From assembly GCA_905211615.1 (NCBI GenBank), contig CAJMBB010000101.1:1-6997 (forward strand): 6,997 nt of DNA, read 5' to 3'. The notes beneath the pieces are model-generated. The model did no database searches and was not told where the DNA came from. It was given only the letters and a program-made list of their open reading frames with translations. Below are positions 1-5,327 of the stretch, piece by piece; the stretch's first letter is position 1; the number at the start of each line of letters is the position of its first letter. The DNA comes from an uncultured Collinsella sp. Its GTDB lineage: Bacteria > Actinomycetota > Coriobacteriia > Coriobacteriales > Coriobacteriaceae. The position numbers and the translations under genes were made by a program.

Positions 1-19
1 GAGCCGTCATCGAACTTGG

Positions 20-50
20 AAGGGGGAGGCCTCGCGGCCTCCCCCTTTTT
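20..50 (+). terminator. Intrinsic terminator of the upstream transcript
   Basis: A perfect hairpin is visible: the 10-base arm GGGGGAGGCC (22-31) pairs with GGCCTCCCCC (36-45) around a TCGC tetraloop (32-35). A20 and A21 can extend it by pairing with T47 and T46. A T-run (46-50) follows at once, as expected for Rho-independent termination in the + direction. The other strand has no T-run after the hairpin, so it looks unidirectional. No + frame has a stop codon before the hairpin, so the upstream gene must end before position 1 and cannot be identified. Confidence 0.93.
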
Positions 51-100
51 GCGTTTGCGGGATTGTGTCTCACATAGTAGCTGTGTTTTATAACCCTCGT

Positions 101-130
101 TTGTCGCATCTTCTGTGAACGGGCTACAAT
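101..130 (+). promoter_or_regulatory. Candidate sigma70-type promoter for the operon
   Basis: A -35-like TTGTCG (101-106, 4 of 6 matches to TTGACA) and a -10-like TACAAT (125-130, 5 of 6 matches to TATAAT) are separated by 18 bases. The pair lies between the upstream terminator and the first gene, where a promoter is needed, and would start transcription around 136-138, giving a leader of about 22 nt before the acpS start. No extended -10 TG is present. A weaker -10-like TATAAC (89-94) lies upstream without a good -35. The call rests on inspection only. Confidence 0.55.
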
Positions 131-149
131 AACTTAGTCTGTGCGATAT

Positions 150-157
150 GGAGGTGA
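150..157 (+). promoter_or_regulatory. Shine-Dalgarno sequence that fixes the acpS start
   Basis: GGAGGTGA lies directly ahead of the ATG at 160, with 5 nt between the GGAGG core and the start codon. An earlier in-frame ATG at 148 overlaps this ribosome binding site and has no purine-rich sequence at the right distance. AcpS proteins usually begin a few residues before the GIGxD motif, which also favours the start at 160. Confidence 0.85.
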
Positions 158-159
158 AC

Positions 160-699
160 ATGGCTGAAGCTGGTATCGGCGTTGATATCGTCGAGATTTC
201 CCGTATGAAATCAATTCTTGAAAAGACGCCGTCGTTTGCTCGGCGTGTGTTTACCGAAGAAGAGCGTGCGTATTGTGATGCATCATCGCGTCCCGCTGCT
301 CACTATGCCAGCCGCTTTGCTTCGCGCGAGGCGGTACTTAAAGCTCTCGGCACGGGTTTTAGTCAAGGCGTTGGTCGCAAGGATGTTTCGGTTACGCGTG
401 ATAAACTCGGCAAACCGAAGGCGCTGCTTTCGGGCCGTGCTCTCGAGATCGCTCAAGAGCTGGGTGTTGTTGAGGTCGCTCTTTCCATTACGCTTACAGG
501 AGACTTAGCCGTTGCGAATGCCATCGCGATTACCGAAGATGCTCGGCCTAAGCCAAAAGAGGAAAGGGTGAGTACCAAGAAACGCGTAGCGCAGACATTT
601 AAAGAGGCTCGCTCTGTTTTAGATGAGCTTGAGCAGCTGCAGAATTCAGCATTGACGGAGCACCTGGGCGATGCTTCGCAAGATACGCTAGGAGCATAG
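160..699 (+). CDS. acpS: Holo-[acyl-carrier-protein] synthase with C-terminal extension
   Basis: AcpS transfers the 4'-phosphopantetheine of coenzyme A to a serine of acyl carrier protein, activating it for cytosolic fatty acid synthesis. The 179-residue protein opens with GIGVDIVEI (5-13), with Asp9 the expected metal ligand. SREAVLKALGTG (55-66) carries Glu57 and Lys61, matching the family K-E-A-x-x-K-A-x-G-x-G signature. RDKLGKPK (80-87) matches the conserved N-x-x-G-x-P region. The usual H-x-S-x-S-H stretch near the end is altered: ALSITLTGDLAVA (107-119) lacks both histidines. Most AcpS proteins end near residue 125. Here about 54 extra residues follow, rich in Lys, Glu and Leu and probably helical (about 139-168). 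An in-frame GTG at 568 with an upstream AGAGG could also start a 43-residue product. The stop TAG abuts the next ATG with no gap, indicating coupling. Identity is clear. The role of the tail is unknown. Confidence 0.93.
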   Translation: MAEAGIGVDIVEISRMKSILEKTPSFARRVFTEEERAYCDASSRPAAHYASRFASREAVLKALGTGFSQGVGRKDVSVTRDKLGKPKALLSGRALEIAQELGVVEVALSITLTGDLAVANAIAITEDARPKPKEERVSTKKRVAQTFKEARSVLDELEQLQNSALTEHLGDASQDTLGA

Positions 700-2316
700 A
701 TGAAACCGGTTTTGAGTACCGAAGAAGTCGTTCGTCTCGAGGATATCATCGAACGCGAAGGGACTTCGAAGGCCGAGCTTATGGAGCTAGCGGGTGAGTT
801 TGCCGCCAACGAGGTCTTGAAGCTCAATCCCGATCGGGTTCTCGTTCTGGTCGGTTTTGGTAATAATGGCGGCGACGGTTGGGTTGCCGCCGATATTCTG
901 AGCCATAAGGGTGTGGACGTCGATATCGTTTCTCCGGTTGAGCCGGATGAGATTCCTGCTGCTCTGGCACGTCATGTTGCTCGTCGTACTGCCGGCCGCG
1001 ATGTGCACGTTTGCGTCGGCCCCTCGCGTGACGAACTCGAGGTTTTGATCGATAAGGCCGATGTTGTTGTCGATGCCATTTTTGGTACCGGGTTCCACGG
1101 GAATCTGCGTGCGCCGTTCTCCATCTGGATTCCTACGGTCAATGAATGCGCCGATTGTGTCGTATCCATTGATGTCCCCTCGGGCCTGAATGCCGAGACG
1201 GGCGTTGTTGATGACGACTGCATTCGTGCCGAGCATACGGTGACGATGATTGCGCCCAAGATTGGTCTGTATAGCGCTGATGGCCCTGAGTATGCTGGCG
1301 ATTTGATCTGCGGCAATCTTTACGACCGTCTTGACGAGGTCATCGATGATGTCGACCACGCCGCCGAGATTGTCGAGCCCGGTGACTTAGTTGATTACTT
1401 TGCCCCACTACCTACGAATATCGATAAGTATTCCCGTGGTTCTGTGCTTATTGTCGCCGGATCTGCGCAATATCCTGGTGCTGCCATTATGGCGGCCAAG
1501 TCTGCAGCTCGCGCGGGTGCTGGTTACGTGGCAGTCGCGGCTCCTGACGCCTGCGCCAATCTTATTCGCATGGCACTTCCTTCGATTCCCGTCTTTGCTA
1601 TTCCGTCTGATTCCCGCGGCTCCTTTGGCGCCGCTGCGCGCATGACTGTGTGCGAGATTGCAAAGAAGTACAGCTGTGTACTGTGCGGTCCCGGTATGAC
1701 GACATCTGCCGGCGCTATGCAGGTGGTTTCGGGCTTGCTCGAGCTTGATGTACCGCTTATTTTGGACGCCGATGCACTCAACTGCCTTGCTAAGATTGCC
1801 ATTGACGGTATTGATAGTAACCCCGAGATGTATCGTCGCGAGCAGCCGTTGGTTATGACGCCGCACTATCGTGAACTTTCGCGTCTGGTTGCCGGTGACG
1901 AGGTGAACGACCTTGGTACCGCGATTGCAGCCGCGCAGAAGGTTGTCTGGGCTGCAGGCTCCGACAATCTGGTGGTCATTGCCAAGGGGCCGACGACGGC
2001 TATCTGTGGCGTTGAGCGTGTGCTGCTGCCGCTCTCGGGTCCGGCTTCTCTGGCAACTGCCGGTTCGGGTGATGTTCTCGCGGGTATTTTGGCCGGCACG
2101 CTTGCCACCATGCGCGACGAGATGGATCGTTGGGAGTTGCTGTATTCGTACGCTGTCGCACTTCACAGCTACGCCGGTTTTGCCGCGGCGACGGAGTATG
2201 GTGAGAAGAGCGTTATCGCTACCGATCTTATCGACTTGATCGGTCCTGCCATGGAACTGGCGGCAAAGGATGCGCTCGAAGATCTGGGAATCATGGACGA
2301 AGGGTCGGATGACTAA
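700..2316 (+). CDS. nnr: Bifunctional NAD(P)H-hydrate epimerase / ADP-dependent NAD(P)H-hydrate dehydratase
   Basis: Nnr repairs NADHX and NADPHX, the damaged hydrated nicotinamide cofactors: the N-terminal YjeF_N domain interconverts the R and S epimers and the C-terminal ribokinase-like domain dehydrates the S form using ADP. In the 538-residue product the epimerase half (about 1-220) shows GFGNNGGDGWVAA (52-64), DAIFGTGF (125-132, with Asp125) and SIDVPSGLNAETG (156-168). The dehydratase half (about 228-530) shows the glycine-rich VLIVAGS (249-255), CGPGM, DADALN (356-361), TPHYREL (387-393) and the ATAGSGDVLAG stretch with catalytic Asp458. Length fits the two-domain bacterial enzymes. 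The ATG at 700 follows the acpS stop directly and has AGGAG (690-694) 5 nt upstream, inside acpS. An acidic tail (EGSDD) ends the protein. Acting in the cytosol, it is a common neighbour of acpS and alr in actinobacteria. Confidence 0.95.
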   Translation: MKPVLSTEEVVRLEDIIEREGTSKAELMELAGEFAANEVLKLNPDRVLVLVGFGNNGGDGWVAADILSHKGVDVDIVSPVEPDEIPAALARHVARRTAGRDVHVCVGPSRDELEVLIDKADVVVDAIFGTGFHGNLRAPFSIWIPTVNECADCVVSIDVPSGLNAETGVVDDDCIRAEHTVTMIAPKIGLYSADGPEYAGDLICGNLYDRLDEVIDDVDHAAEIVEPGDLVDYFAPLPTNIDKYSRGSVLIVAGSAQYPGAAIMAAKSAARAGAGYVAVAAPDACANLIRMALPSIPVFAIPSDSRGSFGAAARMTVCEIAKKYSCVLCGPGMTTSAGAMQVVSGLLELDVPLILDADALNCLAKIAIDGIDSNPEMYRREQPLVMTPHYRELSRLVAGDEVNDLGTAIAAAQKVVWAAGSDNLVVIAKGPTTAICGVERVLLPLSGPASLATAGSGDVLAGILAGTLATMRDEMDRWELLYSYAVALHSYAGFAAATEYGEKSVIATDLIDLIGPAMELAAKDALEDLGIMDEGSDD

Positions 2317-2318
2317 TC

Positions 2319-3464
2319 ATGAATAAAGCCGATTTGACGCGCTGGTCCTGGGTCGAGATCGACCGCGGGGCGCTCCGTCGCAACACGAGGGCCTATAAGA
2401 ACTTGCTGAATCCACGTCAGCGCCTGTGCTGCGTGGTCAAGGCCGATGCTTATGGTCATGGAGCTGTTGAGTGCGCCAAGATCATGTATTCGGCCGGTGC
2501 CGACATGTTTGCTGTGGCGACGGTTAACGAGGGCGTTGAGCTCCGACAGGGCGGGATTACGAAACCCATCCTCATCCTAAGCGAGCCGCCTATCGAGGCC
2601 ATTCCGACGTTGCTCGAGTTTGATATCATGCCCTCGGTCTATACGTCTGACTTTGCTCTTGCGTATGGCGAATGTGCCGTCGCGGCGGGCAAAGTGGGCA
2701 AGTATCATCTCGCCATCGAGACGGGCATGAATCGTATCGGCGTTCACTACACGCAGGTGCTCGACTTTGTCCGCGGTATAAATTTCCATCGCGGTATTCA
2801 ATGCGACGGCGTATTTACGCACTTCGCCACGGCCGATGAACCTTCGGGCTGGGACTACAAGCTGCAGTGTCAGCGCTTTACCGAGGCCGTTCAGGCCATT
2901 AAGGATGCGGGTTTTGAGTGCGGTATCGTGCACTGCGCCAACACGCCGTCCTCGATGCTCGACCCCTCGATGCATTTTGATATGATCCGCGCCGGCGTTG
3001 GCTTGTATGGCATGCAGCCGTGCGAGCTGAGTGGCCGCGTGATGCAGCTTGATCCCGTTATGAGCGTCCATGCGCGTGTGACGCGCGTGGCGCACCCTGC
3101 GATGGGTGAGGGCGTGGGCTACGGTTTTACCTACCGCGTACCGCGTACGCGCGTTCAGATCTGCACGCTGCCGATCGGTTATGCCGATGGCCTATCGCGT
3201 ACGCTTTCCAATCGTATGGATGTGCTGTATCGCGGCGAGCGCGTGCATCAGGTTGGCAATATCTGCATGGACCAGTTTATGGTCGCCATTCAGTCCAACC
3301 CGGCACACGAGATTCCCGAGGCCGAGTATGGTGACGAGATGATCATTGTCGGCCGCGATGGCGATGCCGAGATCACTATGGACGAGATGGCCCGACTGCG
3401 CGGAACGATTAACTACGAGGTCGCCTGCGGCTTTGGCATGCGTCTCGACAAGGTCTACGTGTAG
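2319..3464 (+). CDS. alr: Alanine racemase, PLP-dependent
   Basis: Alr interconverts L- and D-alanine, supplying D-Ala for peptidoglycan cross-links. The 381-residue length is typical. The N-terminal TIM-barrel contains VVKADAYGHG (39-48), where Lys41 forms the Schiff base with pyridoxal phosphate. ETGMNRIG, THFATADE and the RAGVGLYG stretch are conserved barrel motifs. The second catalytic base is Tyr268 in GVGYGFTY (265-272). The C-terminal beta domain contains PIGYADGLSR, VGNICMDQF and GTINYEVACGFGMRLDKVYV, the usual family ending. All key residues appear intact. The ATG lies 2 nt after the nnr stop and lacks a strong Shine-Dalgarno sequence: only AGGG (2301-2304, 14 nt away) or a weak GGA (2307-2309) precedes it. 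Translation is therefore likely coupled to nnr. The TAG stop overlaps the AGGAG of the next gene. Confidence 0.96.
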   Translation: MNKADLTRWSWVEIDRGALRRNTRAYKNLLNPRQRLCCVVKADAYGHGAVECAKIMYSAGADMFAVATVNEGVELRQGGITKPILILSEPPIEAIPTLLEFDIMPSVYTSDFALAYGECAVAAGKVGKYHLAIETGMNRIGVHYTQVLDFVRGINFHRGIQCDGVFTHFATADEPSGWDYKLQCQRFTEAVQAIKDAGFECGIVHCANTPSSMLDPSMHFDMIRAGVGLYGMQPCELSGRVMQLDPVMSVHARVTRVAHPAMGEGVGYGFTYRVPRTRVQICTLPIGYADGLSRTLSNRMDVLYRGERVHQVGNICMDQFMVAIQSNPAHEIPEAEYGDEMIIVGRDGDAEITMDEMARLRGTINYEVACGFGMRLDKVYV

Positions 3465-3472
3465 GAGCCGCT

Positions 3473-4093
3473 ATGGGCGTCATGCACATCCCCGGTCATA
3501 GCCATCAGGCGCCACGTGAGGTCGCACTCGAGGAGATTGAGGCCGTTCTGGGCGATTGTCACCTCTGCCAGCTCTACCAGTCGCGTCACAATATCGTGTT
3601 TGGCGTGGGAAACCCCCGCGCTCGCGTCATGTTTATCGGTGAGGCGCCGGGTCGCAACGAGGATTTGCAGGGCGAGCCCTTTGTGGGGGCGGCAGGCGAG
3701 GATCTCAACGGCATTTTGTCGCTGGCGGGGCTCAAACGCGAAGACGTCTACATTGCCAACGTGCTTAAGTGCCGCCCGCCGGGAAACCGCAATCCGCGTC
3801 CCGAGGAAGTGCTGGCTTGCTCGCCGTTTTTGCGTGAGCAGATTCGAAGCATCTGGCCTGATATTATCGTGACGCTCGGCAACCCCGCGACGCACTTTGT
3901 GCTTAAGACCGAGATTGGCATTACTAAGCTGCGCGGCAGGTTCCACCAGATGGGGCATTTTGTAGTAATGCCCACTTTTCATCCGGCAGCAGCGCTGCGC
4001 AATCCGGCGTGGCAGGAGCTGCTGGAGGAAGACTTTAAGATGCTGGGCGATTATCTGGAGCGACATCCCGCACCAGAGGACGCCTCGGAATAA
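3473..4093 (+). CDS. Uracil-DNA glycosylase, family 4 (4Fe-4S)
   Basis: This enzyme removes uracil from DNA, arising from cytosine deamination or dUTP incorporation, and starts base-excision repair. The 206-residue protein has GEAPGRNED (56-64), the family 4 signature (family 5 has GLAPA-like sequence). It has EPFVGAAG (68-75), LKCRPPGNRNP (98-108) and the C-terminal FHPAA (169-173) with His170. Four cysteines at 29, 32, 100 and 116 (C-x2-C, then two downstream) are spaced as expected for the iron-sulfur cluster. AGGAG (3463-3467) overlaps the alr stop and sits 5 nt before the ATG. The stop is doubled (TAATAA, 4091-4096). The gene lies between alr and tsaE, which are usually adjacent or close in actinobacterial versions of this cluster, so it looks like an insertion that kept the operon spacing. 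It may be named udg or labelled a phage SPO1 polymerase-related protein elsewhere. Confidence 0.93.
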   Translation: MGVMHIPGHSHQAPREVALEEIEAVLGDCHLCQLYQSRHNIVFGVGNPRARVMFIGEAPGRNEDLQGEPFVGAAGEDLNGILSLAGLKREDVYIANVLKCRPPGNRNPRPEEVLACSPFLREQIRSIWPDIIVTLGNPATHFVLKTEIGITKLRGRFHQMGHFVVMPTFHPAAALRNPAWQELLEEDFKMLGDYLERHPAPEDASE

Positions 4094-4105
4094 TAAGGAG
4101 CATAT

Positions 4106-4612
4106 ATGTCCCTGGAGCGCCTGGGGGTAGGTACTTACAAAACGACTTGCGCTGCCGATACGGAGTACTTTGGCGAGCTAATTGCACCGTGCCTTGAGGA
4201 CGGAGATGTGCTCATCCTGACCGGTGGCCTGGGAGTGGGCAAAACTCACTTTACCAAGGGCGTCTCGCGCGGGCTGGGCGATGGGCATATGGTTACGAGC
4301 CCTACGTTTGCGCTCATGGCCGTTCACGATCAAGGTCGTATTCCGCTGTTTCACTTTGATCTATACCGCCTGGAGCATGCCTACGAGCTCGAGGATACGG
4401 GCATTTTCGATGTGCTGGGCTATGAGGGTGCTTGCCTGCTGGAATGGGGCGAACAATTCCAGGACGAGCTGACGGATGAGTATCTTTCGGTGACGCTCAA
4501 GCGTGATGAGGGCGACAGCGATGTGCGAACGATAACGCTTGAAGCGCACGGTGACCGCGCAATGGAGCTTTCCCATTTGATTGATAAGGCTGTACAAGAT
4601 GAGCTTGCATAA
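4106..4612 (+). CDS. tsaE: tRNA t6A37 biosynthesis ATPase TsaE
   Basis: TsaE is the small P-loop ATPase that binds the TsaB-TsaD complex and supports its turnover when threonylcarbamoyl is transferred to A37 of ANN-decoding tRNAs. The 168-residue product has a Walker A motif GGLGVGKT (40-47, Lys46), SPTFALM (65-71) in the switch region, HFDLYR (83-88, Asp85) and LLEWGE (111-116, Glu113), the standard family motifs in order. Length fits the family (about 150-170). The start is well supported: AAGGAG (4095-4100) lies 5 nt ahead of the ATG. Its last 14 nt overlap the start of the TsaB-RimI-TsaD gene, so the regulator ATPase and the complex it acts on are probably made together. Confidence 0.95.
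   Translation: MSLERLGVGTYKTTCAADTEYFGELIAPCLEDGDVLILTGGLGVGKTHFTKGVSRGLGDGHMVTSPTFALMAVHDQGRIPLFHFDLYRLEHAYELEDTGIFDVLGYEGACLLEWGEQFQDELTDEYLSVTLKRDEGDSDVRTITLEAHGDRAMELSHLIDKAVQDELA
4586..4589 (+). promoter_or_regulatory. Shine-Dalgarno-like site inside tsaE for the fusion gene
   Basis: AAGG lies 9 nt before the ATG at 4599 and is the only purine-rich sequence near the possible starts. An alternative in-frame TTG at 4581 would add 6 residues but has no such site and extends past the point where TsaB proteins normally begin, so the ATG is preferred. Confidence 0.55.
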
Positions 4613-5327
4613 CGACAACGCGCTGGTGGTGGCGCTCGATACCTCGACCGACATGCTTGCCTGCGCGGTAAGCTGGATTGATGGGCAGACGGGCGAGACG
4701 AAGCTCGTGAGTGGCGACCACGTGTGTCGCCGTCACGCCAACGTTGAGCTCGTGAATACCGTTGATGGCGTGCTGGCTCAAGCCGGTCTGGATCGCAGCG
4801 ATGTTGGTTGCTATGTGGTCGGCCGCGGCCCGGGGTCCTTTACGGGTGTGCGCATTGGCATCTCCACTGCCAAGGGCCTCGCGCGTGGTGCCAATGTTCC
4901 GCTGCTGGGCGTGTCGACGCTCGACGCTTGCGCTTGGACGGCGTGGAAGGCTGGTGTGCGCGGCAAGCTTGGTATCTTGGCCGATGCTATGCGCGGTGAG
5001 GTATATCCGGCGCTGTATATGCTGGTCGATGAGGGTCCCGAGCGTCAATTTGAGCGCGAACACGTGGTCAAGGCCGCCGTGGCGCTCGATGAGTGGCGCC
5101 AAGCAGCGGACTGGGACCAGGTTCAGCTGACCGGTGACGGTCTCGTGCGCTATGGCAAGCTGTTGGGTGAGGACGAGACCACCCGCTGCGTGGAGCGCGA
5201 CCTGTGGTGGCCTTCGGGCGAGGGCTTGCTGCTCGCGCACGCTGCGGGTGACGGCGATCCGGCCCGCGTCTTGCCGATTTACACGCGCCTTTCGGATGCC
5301 GAGGAAAACGAGCGCAAGCGTCTTGGT
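4599..5327 (+). other. tsaB: TsaB region of the fusion (t6A dimerization subunit)
   Basis: Residues 1-243 form an ASKHA-fold scaffold that pairs with TsaD and is needed for t6A synthesis but does not itself carry the metal site. Visible family features are the N-terminal VVALDTSTDMLACAV (10-24), His46 in the RRHANVEL stretch (44-51), GRGPGSFTGVRIG (75-87), the GVSTLDA motif (104-110), and the C-terminal LPIYTRLSDAEENER (225-239), the conserved TsaB ending. The HxxxH metal motif of TsaD is absent, as expected. Length is close to the E. coli protein (about 230). Confidence 0.93.

Noticed and set aside
1..19. Possible 3' end of an RNA gene or coding sequence before the terminator
   Set aside because: Nineteen bases are too few. 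No CCA end, T-loop or stop codon in any + frame is visible ahead of the hairpin.
89..94. TATAAC as a second -10 element
   Set aside because: There is no acceptable -35 at 16-18 bases upstream, and the TTGTCG/TACAAT pair downstream is a better match.
148..159. Upstream in-frame ATG for acpS that would add four residues (MEVN)
   Set aside because: This ATG overlaps the GGAGG that serves the ATG at 160 and has no ribosome binding site of its own.
1408..2166. A 252-codon open frame on the - strand opposite the dehydratase half of nnr
   Set aside because: It is Arg/His/Thr-rich with no motif and lies entirely inside a well-supported gene.
4581..4598. Upstream in-frame TTG start for the fusion protein adding six residues
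   Set aside because: There is no suitable ribosome binding site, and the ATG at 4599 has AAGG 9 nt upstream and better matches the normal TsaB N-terminus.
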